Assembly: GCA_017632155.1 (NCBI GenBank)
Contig: JAGBRZ010000077.1
Location: forward strand, 1 to 61,366
DNA from: Clostridia bacterium
GTDB taxonomy: Bacteria > Bacillota_A > Clostridia > Oscillospirales > CAG-272
Direction of reading: 5' to 3'
DNA: 61,366 nucleotides
A program made the translations under genes and the position numbers. Under the pieces are notes generated by a model that was not told the origin of the DNA, did no database searches, and worked only from the letters and a program-made list of their open reading frames with translations. Numbering within the stretch: the first letter of the stretch is position 1; each line of letters opens with the position of its first letter. Shown here in pieces: positions 43,062-52,840 of this stretch.

Positions 43062-46000
43062 TTAAATTGAGCGTTTTAAATATGTCTTAGCATCCTTTAA
43101 TGCCACGGGCGCATCATTTGCTGAACGATTATTGGACTTGATATCGCATACAATATAATTGCACATGCGGAAATCAGCCTCATTTTTGGTTATTCTTGGT
43201 TTGTGTCTCTCAACTATTCGAATTGCCCTATTTGGTTCAAGTTTTCCGCAATTAACAAAAGCTCGCGCCAAGGTATTCTTTAAACCTCTCCATGAAATAT
43301 CAACAAATTTCTTGTTTAATATACAAACAAGCAGCTTTTCAAGCAAAGGAAGGTAAGCAGGATTGTTAACACATTCGATCGCCGCAGTCGGTCCGTCCAC
43401 ACTCATTCCATCTCCTTCTGGAGGCTTTTTGTTTTTCTTGATGAATTTGACATATTCACGTATAGCTTTTTTACTACCAAGTGTAATTAAGTGTGCAAGC
43501 AACCGATTATTCGGTGATTTTTTGTATTCTTCTTCCATTCTCACACGCATAAGATCACGAGGGATATCCTTACAAGAACCATTTATTTCTACCAAAAAAT
43601 CTCCATTTGCTGTGGGAAGTACTTCACTTGAAAAGTACTCAACACCTATCACCTCATAAATGTATTTCCAAGCAGACATTCTTAATGATGAATATTCAAA
43701 TGTTTCTTTGCAAATTTTTACTGCAAATGATTTAAGTGCAGGATCACGATCATCACAAAAGTAGTCCAAATGGTCTTTTAATACCATATCATGAACACGA
43801 CCATCTCTGACATTTTCGATCAGTCGTTCTTTGATTCTTTCTTTTGGCAATCTTGATTCTATAAACTCGTATTTTACGCTTTCCTTTTGGCTATTAAAAA
43901 GGACTGATGGGATTTCAGTAAGCTGCAACATAGTCTCTTCGTCCAGTTCAAACTTAAAATGCAAAATAGCATCTATGAGTTCTGGTACAAGATTTTTGGT
44001 GTTAAATCCATTTTTGCGATATATAATTGCGTTTATAAAAGCACCTTGTTTAATATGTTTAAGTATTATTTGATAAATATATTGTTGCTGTTCCAAAGAA
44101 AGATTGGGTATAGACGATGATTCTAATAATTCTGCGAAAACGCATAATATAAAATCTTCAATATCAACATTATTAAAGAAATCCTTCACCTTCATATCTT
44201 CCGGTGAATACCTGTAGATGGCAGATTTTAAGTGCCATAACGCGGAATAGTGATCGATTTTTGCATCAGATTTCAAAAGTGTTCCAGCAACAATATTTGT
44301 GTCACCTATCTTACTTACCAAATCCAGCAGCATTCCTTCGCGAATATCTTTATCAAACAAAGAATCAAAATATTGTTGCACAGCTTTGGATCGCAAATCA
44401 TCATAATCAATAACGGGTATAAACTCCGGTAAAACATCGCCTTCTTTGTTTTTAATGATTTCAGCATATTGGGTATATTTTTTCGCATCTCTAACATACC
44501 GTATAACATACTTAGGAAATGCTATTTTAGATTTTAGTGATCCATCACAATAAGCAACTTTTAAATAATCCATTATATCTGGCGTAGCATAAATCAAATC
44601 AGGTATATAGTGTGGTGAATTCTCAAATGCGTCTACCACTACAGGAACCGCGCTACTTAGCGTGCAGGTTTCTTTGAAAAAACGAATTGCTGCATTTGTA
44701 ATAAGATGGTTCCATAACTTAGCTGCTCGAATATAGCAATTAACAAAAACATCATATATTTCAAAAGTCCCTGCCTTATATAGCATAATGGCTTTATTTG
44801 TTATTTCTAACACAACTTCGTCGCTACTATGAAAATTAAGATGTTTTTCGTCTGATAAGAATTTTAGAACCGATGAAATACTTTCGAGGGTCGACATATT
44901 TTTTAATCCATTGGTCAACTCATATCCTTCATTACCTACCCTGTTATCTCTGCTATTCAATCTATATTGAATATACTGTATGCCATCTAAAAAGTATTGA
45001 ACATAAGTATTATGTTCGTCACGTTCCATCAAATACTCGTACATTCCCAATCTTATGTAATCATCTTGTGAGTCACCAAACAGATGCATCAACTTGGATG
45101 TAAGTTCAAAACTTCCGAGTTTAAGTTGACAAAGAGCCAACAGACAAAGCCTGCATACAGTTTTAGAAGTTTGAGGATAATTTTCACAGCGAGTAACCAA
45201 ACAATCTCTTACCTCATCTTCCAATCCCATTAAAGTTGGGAAATGACGCAATATATTAACTGCAGAATACTGTGATGGAATATTTCGAGGATTCGCAATC
45301 CTATCCATAAGGAAACGAACAATTACGTTGCTTTTTGCAAAATTAGCAATTTCAATCTCATCACATAATTCATCATTGAAATACAAGGATAATTTTTCAT
45401 TTTTTATGAAAATTCGCTTAAATACCTCTTCCCGTATTTTAGCAGATAATCTATCTGATTCAAATTTCACAAGGGCAGACGGAGAATTCTCACTTAACCA
45501 TCCAAGCAAATCCCAATCAAGTTCTATGCCGGTTAAGTATCCTAACGTATTTACCCAGCTGGGCTTAATATTTTTACCATCACTAATAATTGATATTACT
45601 TGATCGCGTGACATCTTTGACAGATATCTCGCAGCCAAATATTCGCGGAAATTATTATGAATAAATAGCCAACTCTCGCCCTCTCTTTTTAACAAACCGC
45701 TTTTCTTAACAAGTTCACGAGTCTTGTATGTTGGTAATATTTCTTGAAATTCTGAGTAATCATTAATGGTTTGCTTATGCATTAGTTGCATAACTAATGC
45801 AACACTTTCCAATTGAAAGAATAAGTTACGATAGTGATCTTCGAGATCACCTGGGAATTTTTTTGCATCTATAACAAAGCTTGACTTTACCAATTCATTC
45901 ATCAGCTCTGTTTTTTGAGGTAGATCCCACTTCTTTAAAAATATGTCGGTTAATCTTATTAGATAAAACGGAGTATAGATCAGTTCCATCACTTTTTTTG

Positions 46001-47411
46001 CACAAGCAATATCATAGAAGCGTGTTGGGTCAATATGAGCCCTTTCTAAATACGATTTTACTTCATAGCCACTTAATTTATCAAGAACAAATATTTCAAA
46101 ACCATCAAAATTATTGCACCGATTATTATTAATACGACAAAAATTAGCTCTTGATGTAATAACAATATGTGCGCCCGCATACTCATCTATAAAGAGCCTG
46201 AGTTTTTTCTCAAACTCCTCACGACAATCTGAATTCAACTCATCATATCCATCAAAAAGTAAAGCATACCTATAAGGAGACAATGTTTTGTATTGTTCCG
46301 GCAACAAATCAAAGATGTCTTGGTTGGAATAATTCCTTAAAGAAAAGAGAAAAGTGTGCATTTTATCATGAAGCTCATAGGCTAAATTCTGTATTTCAAG
46401 ACTTTTACCCATTCCTGCATCAGATAGCAATAATACTTTTTTATGCTTATAAATAGCATCTTTTAAAAAAACACGATCATCCTTTAAAAAAGCAGCCGCC
46501 CACGAATTATCTGTTGCTTTATCATAAGGCAATACCTTGCGAGAAATATAGTTTTCAACAGGCTCATAACACACTTTCAGTATTTTATTAGGATCTGAAA
46601 AAGATACTTTATGTGGATAAAGTTGACTACCTGCAAACATTTCGAATTCACTGGTATTTACCCAACGATGAACACAAACAATTTTTCCATCTTGAATATA
46701 ACAAACCCCGAACTGATTAAACAATGACTTGTCCCAAGAAATATCAGCAGACAAACTCCCGAATCCTATTTCAACCATGCCCTCTTTAGGAATTATTGCA
46801 TTTGAACTATGGACATGACCGTGAAAGAAAAACGAAACATTTAATAAATTTAATTGTCTCTTTACTTCCGGAGCATTTTCAATTGTATCATGCTCTTTAT
46901 CATTTTCCTGTGTAAGTGCATGATGACAAAAAAGAATATTGGTTATTCCCTGTTTAATCTCTTTTTTAATAACCTCTATATCAAGCTGACCGTGAGCAGA
47001 ATGATCTCTGGATAAAGTTGAATCTGCAAAAATAAAATTCACATTGTCATATACTTTCGAATACGCAGAACTCTCATTAAAAGCATGTGAAGAACCATAT
47101 TTAGCGGTAAGAGCGTCAAACAAAATCAGATTTTGATCATCTTTTTCAAGATCGTGATTGCCTGGAACAAACTCAAATTTTACAATAAAATCTTTCAATT
47201 CGTGGACAATCAAATCCAAACATTTTGATGCAACGTCGAAGGATAATGAACTTCCTTTGTTTGCAATATCGCCTAACACAACAAATAGTACCAATTCACC
47301 TTGCGCAGTGGTTCTTCTAATTTCACTACAAAGCTTGAGTAAAATATTGGCAGCATCTGTTTCATTCCCTTTGTTGCCTAAATGCAAATCAGATAATACA
47401 TAAAAACGCAT
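43062..47411 (-). CDS. Metallophosphoesterase-NACHT NTPase fusion, probable antiphage STAND protein
   Basis: The product has 1449 residues in three parts. (1) Residues 1-~250: a complete calcineurin-like phosphoesterase with D8-L-H10, G47-D48, GNHD 84-87, H163/H164 and G198-H-V-H201. (2) About 320-560: a NACHT NTPase with Walker A DAGMGKS (331-337), Walker B ALLFDGYDEL (383-392, the D-G-x-D-E-L form specific to NACHT) and IVITSRA near 416-422. (3) About 600-1449: a long helical repeat region, presumably the sensor. Bacterial NACHT proteins with N-terminal effectors act in antiphage defence (family knowledge). ATG 47411 follows GGAGTGTAAG. Codon use is visibly A/T-rich compared with core genes, and it lies alone beside tnpV, suggesting transfer. 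Confidence 0.88.
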   Translation of the reverse strand: MRFYVLSDLHLGNKGNETDAANILLKLCSEIRRTTAQGELVLFVVLGDIANKGSSLSFDVASKCLDLIVHELKDFIVKFEFVPGNHDLEKDDQNLILFDALTAKYGSSHAFNESSAYSKVYDNVNFIFADSTLSRDHSAHGQLDIEVIKKEIKQGITNILFCHHALTQENDKEHDTIENAPEVKRQLNLLNVSFFFHGHVHSSNAIIPKEGMVEIGFGSLSADISWDKSLFNQFGVCYIQDGKIVCVHRWVNTSEFEMFAGSQLYPHKVSFSDPNKILKVCYEPVENYISRKVLPYDKATDNSWAAAFLKDDRVFLKDAIYKHKKVLLLSDAGMGKSLEIQNLAYELHDKMHTFLFSLRNYSNQDIFDLLPEQYKTLSPYRYALLFDGYDELNSDCREEFEKKLRLFIDEYAGAHIVITSRANFCRINNNRCNNFDGFEIFVLDKLSGYEVKSYLERAHIDPTRFYDIACAKKVMELIYTPFYLIRLTDIFLKKWDLPQKTELMNELVKSSFVIDAKKFPGDLEDHYRNLFFQLESVALVMQLMHKQTINDYSEFQEILPTYKTRELVKKSGLLKREGESWLFIHNNFREYLAARYLSKMSRDQVISIISDGKNIKPSWVNTLGYLTGIELDWDLLGWLSENSPSALVKFESDRLSAKIREEVFKRIFIKNEKLSLYFNDELCDEIEIANFAKSNVIVRFLMDRIANPRNIPSQYSAVNILRHFPTLMGLEDEVRDCLVTRCENYPQTSKTVCRLCLLALCQLKLGSFELTSKLMHLFGDSQDDYIRLGMYEYLMERDEHNTYVQYFLDGIQYIQYRLNSRDNRVGNEGYELTNGLKNMSTLESISSVLKFLSDEKHLNFHSSDEVVLEITNKAIMLYKAGTFEIYDVFVNCYIRAAKLWNHLITNAAIRFFKETCTLSSAVPVVVDAFENSPHYIPDLIYATPDIMDYLKVAYCDGSLKSKIAFPKYVIRYVRDAKKYTQYAEIIKNKEGDVLPEFIPVIDYDDLRSKAVQQYFDSLFDKDIREGMLLDLVSKIGDTNIVAGTLLKSDAKIDHYSALWHLKSAIYRYSPEDMKVKDFFNNVDIEDFILCVFAELLESSSIPNLSLEQQQYIYQIILKHIKQGAFINAIIYRKNGFNTKNLVPELIDAILHFKFELDEETMLQLTEIPSVLFNSQKESVKYEFIESRLPKERIKERLIENVRDGRVHDMVLKDHLDYFCDDRDPALKSFAVKICKETFEYSSLRMSAWKYIYEVIGVEYFSSEVLPTANGDFLVEINGSCKDIPRDLMRVRMEEEYKKSPNNRLLAHLITLGSKKAIREYVKFIKKNKKPPEGDGMSVDGPTAAIECVNNPAYLPLLEKLLVCILNKKFVDISWRGLKNTLARAFVNCGKLEPNRAIRIVERHKPRITKNEADFRMCNYIVCDIKSNNRSANDAPVALKDAKTYLKRSI

Positions 47412-47466
47412 CTTACACTCCAAATCACTTAAAATAATAACTTAATAAGATAAATAGGCTTTAATA

Positions 47467-47495
47467 ATTATAGCATAAATATCTTATTTTGTAAA
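47467..47495 (-). promoter_or_regulatory. Promoter of the NACHT gene
   Basis: On the minus strand TTTACA (47490-47495), 17 nt, TATAAT (47467-47472), giving a leader of about 50 nt. The remaining 47496-47674 holds no gene or clear repeat. Confidence 0.8.
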
Positions 47496-47674
47496 GCATT
47501 GTCATTTATTATATTATAACGACGCCAAAACGCCGAGAGCAACAATAACGATCGTACTCGTCGGTATAACATAAAGATTTATTTCTGATGATTATTTCTC
47601 AAGGCAATGATAACACGTCATTAGTAACCACACTAAAACTACAGTTACCTATGGTAAGATTATTGGGATAGTTT

Positions 47675-48640
47675 TCAGAATTGCTTATTTACTTTAACTG
47701 CCTGTAAATTGATCCACAAACAAGTGGGGACAATTATCAACATATACACGGTTAACACAAGTTTGTTTATATAGAATATTCTTTGCGCTGATCTCATTTC
47801 TCCATTGATCAACGAAGCCAATATCTCATTAATAGCCTCGGAATGAAATTCAAAATTAAAAACATTGCCTTTCTGCGGCACCGCATCGCTCGGCAGATTC
47901 CCGACAGCGCAGACTATCAGCAATAGAATAACAAACAGCAAAATCAAGAATATCCATTTGAGGTTGCTTTTGCGGAATCGGATGAGGTTCATAAACGTAA
48001 CCGTTCCGGCTAACACAAGTAATATAACATACTGCGTCACGCGCAACTGCTTTTTGTAATATACGATATCCGACGATTTTGCTTTCATCAATCGAAGCGA
48101 GAGCTCCTCCGGGACTTCACCGGCGCAAACAACCGCGGCAACCTTCAATTCACCGTAATCGGCAACCGAGGTGTATGGAATAAAGAAGGTATCGGTGAAA
48201 TCAATTCCCGCAATATCCTCAAAAGCATTCGTTTCGTCATCAAAAACCGCGCTGATCTTGTATTGAACCTTGTTAACCTCAACCGCGCACCCAAGAACGT
48301 CAACGGTCAGAAATTCTTCAAGCGCGTAAGACTTGCTCACGGAAATAACGCAGTCGCCTCTGCTGACAATTCCGCTGTCGAAATCCTTGCCTATGATGAT
48401 GTTAAATCCGACTGCATCAAGGAATCCCGCGCTTACTGCATAAATACCGGTTTTATATTTCGCCGCAAAGGTACATGAATCCGAATATTTCTCAATCCCC
48501 GAAAGGGTGAATCCCGACGGACTGTGCCAGACCTTTATATCGGGCTTCTGCAAAAAAGAAAGAGGTATCAAAAATAGCGGCAGTAATAGTACGATCAGCA
48601 GCAGAACGAGTGCGGATTTTTTAAGTATTATCCGAAGCAT
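47675..48640 (-). CDS. MacB/FtsX-like periplasmic-domain membrane protein, reduced
   Basis: The product has 321 residues. The first membrane helix is followed by a ~190-residue external domain resembling the MacB periplasmic core (GFNIIIGKDFDSG, SRGDCVISVSKSYA, KISAVFDD), then three helices (VILLVLAGTVTFMNLI, IFLILLFVILLLIV, LTVYMLIIVPTCLW). FtsX/MacB permeases are normally followed or preceded by an ATPase; none is here. ATG 48640 follows GAGGATTTGGCT. It is the last gene of the five-gene LytTR-controlled operon. Confidence 0.78.
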   Translation of the reverse strand: MLRIILKKSALVLLLIVLLLPLFLIPLSFLQKPDIKVWHSPSGFTLSGIEKYSDSCTFAAKYKTGIYAVSAGFLDAVGFNIIIGKDFDSGIVSRGDCVISVSKSYALEEFLTVDVLGCAVEVNKVQYKISAVFDDETNAFEDIAGIDFTDTFFIPYTSVADYGELKVAAVVCAGEVPEELSLRLMKAKSSDIVYYKKQLRVTQYVILLVLAGTVTFMNLIRFRKSNLKWIFLILLFVILLLIVCAVGNLPSDAVPQKGNVFNFEFHSEAINEILASLINGEMRSAQRIFYINKLVLTVYMLIIVPTCLWINLQAVKVNKQF

Positions 48641-48650
48641 AGCCAAATCC

Positions 48651-49523
48651 TCATTCCTCGATTGCCTCAGCGTGTGAGCCGAGAGATGCCGTCGTCGAGG
48701 TGACAACGAACTTATCCTTGCTGAAATTTCGTTTTATCGCGGCATAAATATCGTTTTCCTCGATCACGGTGACCTCATAGCGGTAAATATCGTATCTGCC
48801 ATCCTCAAGCGCTTCGGCGAGATAAACGTAATAAAGGTCGTCCTTGTCAGTTCCGAACAGCGCGGATTTCGGGATAACACAGTCGTGTGCATCTCCCTGT
48901 CTTGTCAGTTCAAGATCGAGACTGTCGCCGAATTCTATCTTGCCCTTCGTATTGTCAAAGGCGAGTGTAAAGGTATAATCTGTGTAATTAGCCGCAAGCG
49001 TTTTCGACTTGATTGTTCCCTTGATCGAGGTTGCCTTGCCGTCGCGAACGGCTTTACCCTTAACGTCATCATCAACCTCGAATGTCTCTCCTTTAGCCTT
49101 CGGAACTGTTACGGTGACGTAGACCATGTTGACCGCTTTGAGATAAGTACAAATCTTCTCGCCTGCCTTGATCGAGTCGCCGAGCTCGAAATAAAGATCG
49201 ACAAGATAACCATCCGCAGGCGCAACTATATCGGTTTCTCCGATCGTTATAATGTGGTCGCCCTTCTTCATCTCGGTCATCTCGCTCTGATCGCATTTTG
49301 TTACAACTCCGTCGTTTTCGCAAAGAATAACAGTATCGGGCGTGGCTTCCGCGCGCGCCGAAACGGAATAGGAATATTCAAGCGCACCTTCCTTGATCGA
49401 GGCAAGCGTTACGCGCGGCGTGCGCAGATCTTCTATCGTCACCGATGCGTAAAAGCAAACTATCATCAAAAGCAAAAAGGTAACGAGCAGAAAGAAAAAT
49501 TTATTGTTCAGTAATTTAGCCAT
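48651..49523 (-). CDS. HlyD/efflux-adaptor-like membrane fusion protein
   Basis: The product has 290 residues: N-terminal anchor FFFLLVTFLLLMIVCFYAS, a barrel-sandwich (biotinyl-lipoyl-like) hybrid with VAPADGYLVDLYFELGDSIK near 110-130, and C-terminal beta-barrel strands (VIPKSALFG). It lacks the long coiled-coil hairpin, as in Gram-positive adaptor-like proteins. It sits between MalG-like and MacB-like genes, so it probably bridges a membrane complex with the latter. Confidence 0.82.
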   Translation of the reverse strand: MAKLLNNKFFFLLVTFLLLMIVCFYASVTIEDLRTPRVTLASIKEGALEYSYSVSARAEATPDTVILCENDGVVTKCDQSEMTEMKKGDHIITIGETDIVAPADGYLVDLYFELGDSIKAGEKICTYLKAVNMVYVTVTVPKAKGETFEVDDDVKGKAVRDGKATSIKGTIKSKTLAANYTDYTFTLAFDNTKGKIEFGDSLDLELTRQGDAHDCVIPKSALFGTDKDDLYYVYLAEALEDGRYDIYRYEVTVIEENDIYAAIKRNFSKDKFVVTSTTASLGSHAEAIEE

Positions 49524-49530
49524 TTTAACC

Positions 49531-50331
49531 TCACACGGTATCTATGAATGATTTGAGCTTTTCCGCAAACAATCCGAAAAGCAGAAAAGGAATGATAAGG
49601 CAGAGCACGCCCATCGCGTAATTTCGTCCCGTGCCCGAAACCGAATTAAATATCACCGAAATCGGCATTTTATCTACCGAAGTCAGAAAGATCTTCGGCG
49701 CCTCTACCATATTCCAGGAATCAAGAAAGATGAGCAGTGCAGCGGCAACGATGCTCGGAGCCGCGCCGGGAATCGCCATCTTTGAAACAAGTCTAAAATC
49801 TCCGCATCCATCTATCTTCGCCGCATCGAGCACGGAATTATCAACGTATCGCATCCCCTGCCGCAGAATGCAAATGCCGATCGTCGAAAAGATATTCGGC
49901 AAAATGATCGAGATCTGCGTGTCCATCATCTCCCATTCCTTCATCAAGAGATAGTGCGGAAGCTGAAGCACCTGATAAGGCAGGAGCACAAGAATAAGAT
50001 AAACTCCAAACAAGATCTCCTTGCCGGGAATCTTGTATTTTTCAAGCGCAAATGCGGCGGGAATCGATATGGCAACCTGTCCGAGCGTGATCGAAAACGC
50101 CATCAAAGCCGAATTGAGAAGACCGCGCAAAAATTTGCTGTTCTCGAAAAGGCTTTCGTAATACTGCCCGAGCGAGAGGTGCGAAATTCTCGAAAGAATC
50201 CCTTTCGGCAAATAATTTGGTTCAAGTACCGAATTGAGGCAAAGAGAAACCATAGGGTAAAAACAGATAACTCCGACCAACAGCATCAAGCAAAGCAACC
50301 CCGCGCGCGGTATGATTCGTTTTATTTTCAT
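49531..50331 (-). CDS. Carbohydrate ABC transporter permease, MalG-like
   Basis: The product has 266 residues and six membrane helices. The EAA loop (DAAKIDGCGDFRLVSKMAIP) contacts the ATPase. The ATG at 50331 overlaps the stop of the MalF-like gene; an in-frame GTG lies 3 nt earlier. No ATPase is encoded in the operon, so it would share one from elsewhere, as MsmX does for many Bacillota sugar importers (family knowledge). Confidence 0.9.
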   Translation of the reverse strand: MKIKRIIPRAGLLCLMLLVGVICFYPMVSLCLNSVLEPNYLPKGILSRISHLSLGQYYESLFENSKFLRGLLNSALMAFSITLGQVAISIPAAFALEKYKIPGKEILFGVYLILVLLPYQVLQLPHYLLMKEWEMMDTQISIILPNIFSTIGICILRQGMRYVDNSVLDAAKIDGCGDFRLVSKMAIPGAAPSIVAAALLIFLDSWNMVEAPKIFLTSVDKMPISVIFNSVSGTGRNYAMGVLCLIIPFLLFGLFAEKLKSFIDTV

Positions 50332-51200
50332 CACGACTCCACCTCCACGCGGCTTTGAATGAAGAAGAGTATGCCGACAATCACGAGCGTAACTATCAAA
50401 ATCAGCACACTCGCGGCGGCAAGGCGGTGATAATTGAGCGAGTGGAGATTGTTGTTGATGAAATGCTGGATCATATAGATCGTTTCATTTGGGTAATCTC
50501 CGCCGATCCAATATGCCTCGCGGTAAAGCTTGTAGGAATTGATGATCGTGACAATAAAAGTCAAGAAAAACGTCGGCATCATAAGCGGAAGTGTGATCTT
50601 GAAAAAGCTCCGCACCGAACCCGCACCGTCAAGCGCTGCAACCTCGTAATACTCCTTCTTTATCCTCACGCGCCCTGCGAGGTAAAGCAGAAAATTATAC
50701 CCCGAATAGCGAAAAACGAAAACAATAACGAGATAAACGAATGAAAAAACATCGCTTTGCGTGTTGATCGGAGCCATACCAAGCCATTCGAGCGCGGAAT
50801 TGAGAAAACCATTACTTACAAAAAACGAGTCAAGCACAAGCATCACCGAAACAAGCGGCATAACGATCGGCATAGTCATCGCGACGGTGCAAAAGGAAGA
50901 GATCTTCTTGTTTCTGACTGCCGCCAGCGCAAGCAAAAGCGGAATTATCAGAAGCGCGGGAATGGCAATGGCGTAGAATCGCAGAGTATTGCCGACCGCA
51001 AGCGCGAAAGCCTTGTTTGAAAAGAGATCGGTGAAATTTTTGAAACCGACATAAACCTTTTCATTCACGCCCTCGGTGAAGCATTCGGAAAAATTATTTA
51101 TGAGAGGGATGATGTAAAGGATCATTACACCGATCAAGCTCGGCGCGAGCATAAGAAGCGGCGGAATGATCCTTTTCATCCGTATAAAAATACGTTTCAT
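50331..51200 (-). CDS. Carbohydrate ABC transporter permease, MalF-like
   Basis: The product has 289 residues and six membrane helices, with the EAA loop EVAALDGAGSVRSFFKITLP. It follows the binding-protein gene with a 1-nt gap and pairs with the MalG-like subunit. The ribosome site is poor, which suggests coupling. Confidence 0.9.
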   Translation of the reverse strand: MKRIFIRMKRIIPPLLMLAPSLIGVMILYIIPLINNFSECFTEGVNEKVYVGFKNFTDLFSNKAFALAVGNTLRFYAIAIPALLIIPLLLALAAVRNKKISSFCTVAMTMPIVMPLVSVMLVLDSFFVSNGFLNSALEWLGMAPINTQSDVFSFVYLVIVFVFRYSGYNFLLYLAGRVRIKKEYYEVAALDGAGSVRSFFKITLPLMMPTFFLTFIVTIINSYKLYREAYWIGGDYPNETIYMIQHFINNNLHSLNYHRLAAASVLILIVTLVIVGILFFIQSRVEVES

Positions 51201-51201
51201 A

Positions 51202-52608
51202 TTATTCGGTTAGGATAAGTTCGAGTTGTTTTTTGTACTTTTTTATAGCTTCGTCAAGGCTCATGCCGTTTGCATCAACCTCCCACGATATATTTGCCAC
51301 CTGTCTCAGAGGGTCTGTGCTTACAAATTTGGGGAAATACAACCTGTTAATAATTGAATAATAGGAACCAAGAATTTCTTCGTCCAGATCTTCATAATCA
51401 AAGCTGTAGGATCTCTTTTTGTAATCTGCAGAAACTTCAAGTTCCTCGCCGTAGAAGACGTCTTTTATCGCTTCTCTGTGTTTGTTATTTATAAAGAGGG
51501 GTCTGTGCCATTCATCATCGGCGCAATATTCAAGGCTTGATGCATATCTCAAAAACTGCATACACGCCTCCGGGTATTGGGTGTTCGAATTGATCGCAAG
51601 AGCATATTCGACTCTTGCTGCAACACCTTGACCGTCCATTGTCGGCACGTAGGTTATTACAGGTGTGTTTCCGTTTTCAATTATTGCTGTGATGATAGTG
51701 TCAATGATCGGCAGATTACAATTTTGATAGTTATAGCGGTCGGTGCTGCAGAACAGTACTTCTTCGGCAAGAAGTGCACCGCACAAATCATTTGTATATC
51801 CTTTGTGGCTGATTTTCAAATCGTTGTAGCCACCGTTATATATATTGGGGAATAATTGAACATAACACTCCATAAAATCTCTGAATTCCTGACTTTCAAA
51901 ATCTGCCGTTCCTTCTTTTTCGTCGATAACTTCAAGACCGACAGAGCGATAAAAACGATATGCGTATTCTGGGCGGTCAAAAACAGGCATAGAGGAAGCA
52001 ATGCAAGACTCGGCGAATTCCTTAAAGGTTACACCGTCGCCGTACTTGATACCTTCCGCATCAAGAACCTCTTTCATTCCGATCAGGATGGGGAAAGAAT
52101 AGAATATCGGGAATATAACGCGCTTTCCGTCAACGATGCCGTAGTCCATTGCATCTTGGTTGTAATTATCCCAACGGAGATAGTCATAAACTGCGTTAAG
52201 CTCGTCAATATCCGCAAACACACCGCTTTTGATATAATCGTATGTATTGAAGAAGATCTCATCATTAATAATAAAAATATCGGGACCGTTTTGTGCCAGA
52301 ACATCTGCTGCAAGCTTTTCTTCGCAACCGTTACGTCCGTCTTCAAGTACCGTAAGATTTACCTTTACACCGTATACGGTTGATTTAAAGCCCTTTACAA
52401 GATACTCAACCAAATCTATGGTTGCAGTATTACACATAATATTAATTGTCTGATTCAGCGGCACTTCCGGCTTTTCGGGTTTTGCGGTTGTTTCGTCAAT
52501 ACTTAAAGTGGTTTCTACACTTGTCTCCTCGGACTGTGCATCGTTGCAAGATGCGAGAGAGCAGAGAAGCAAAATAATCGCTAAAATTGCGGATATAATT
52601 CTTTTCAT
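51202..52608 (-). CDS. Extracellular solute-binding lipoprotein (ABC family 1-like)
   Basis: A 468-residue lipoprotein: signal MKRIISAILAIILLLCSLAS, Cys21, Thr/Glu linker, then a two-lobed binding protein (LNQTINIMCNTATIDLVEYL, FADIDELNAVYDYL, EACMQFLRYASS). The fold fits family 1 sugar-binding proteins, but the ligand is unknown and could also be a peptide or antibiotic given the LytTR control. CGGAGGTTTGTT precedes ATG 52608; upstream in-frame codons lie in the promoter region. First gene of the five-gene operon. Confidence 0.9.
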   Translation of the reverse strand: MKRIISAILAIILLLCSLASCNDAQSEETSVETTLSIDETTAKPEKPEVPLNQTINIMCNTATIDLVEYLVKGFKSTVYGVKVNLTVLEDGRNGCEEKLAADVLAQNGPDIFIINDEIFFNTYDYIKSGVFADIDELNAVYDYLRWDNYNQDAMDYGIVDGKRVIFPIFYSFPILIGMKEVLDAEGIKYGDGVTFKEFAESCIASSMPVFDRPEYAYRFYRSVGLEVIDEKEGTADFESQEFRDFMECYVQLFPNIYNGGYNDLKISHKGYTNDLCGALLAEEVLFCSTDRYNYQNCNLPIIDTIITAIIENGNTPVITYVPTMDGQGVAARVEYALAINSNTQYPEACMQFLRYASSLEYCADDEWHRPLFINNKHREAIKDVFYGEELEVSADYKKRSYSFDYEDLDEEILGSYYSIINRLYFPKFVSTDPLRQVANISWEVDANGMSLDEAIKKYKKQLELILTE

Positions 52609-52657
52609 AACAAACCTCCGTTGTATATCCTTTGCGATCTTATCCGACCGCATCATC

Positions 52658-52785
52658 ATTATATCACAATTTCGGAACCAAATTAAAAAATGGGATAATT
52701 CGCGGCGGTTTTGGGATAAAACGGTCGAAGGTATCAATTTATCCCTGAAATGCTTGATTTATCCCAAATCACCCCAATTATCCCA
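52658..52785 (-). promoter_or_regulatory. LytTR-type activated promoter of the binding-protein operon
   Basis: On the minus strand TATAAT (52658-52663) has no good -35. Exactly 27 nt upstream lies TTATCCCA (52691-52698), with a second copy 21 nt further (52712-52719). Three opposite-facing copies follow (52739-52745, 52759-52766, 52778-52785). The spacing matches the two promoters at 54099-54241. Confidence 0.78.
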
Positions 52786-52797
52786 ACCGCAACAGAA

Positions 52798-52824
52798 AAA
52801 GCACACCCGCAAAAGGTGTGCTTT
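52798..52824 (-). terminator. Terminator of the two-gene membrane-protein operon
   Basis: A stem AAAGCACACC/GGTGTGCTTT with a 7-nt loop and a T-tract on the minus strand, 17 nt past the stop at 52841. Confidence 0.82.
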
Positions 52825-52840
52825 GTTGGTTTTATGATTG

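Noticed and set aside
52691..52785. Repeated GGGATAA words as a CRISPR-like or tandem array
   Set aside because: The words are 8 nt, face both ways and sit at fixed distances from -10 boxes, which fits regulator sites. No spacers or cas genes are present.
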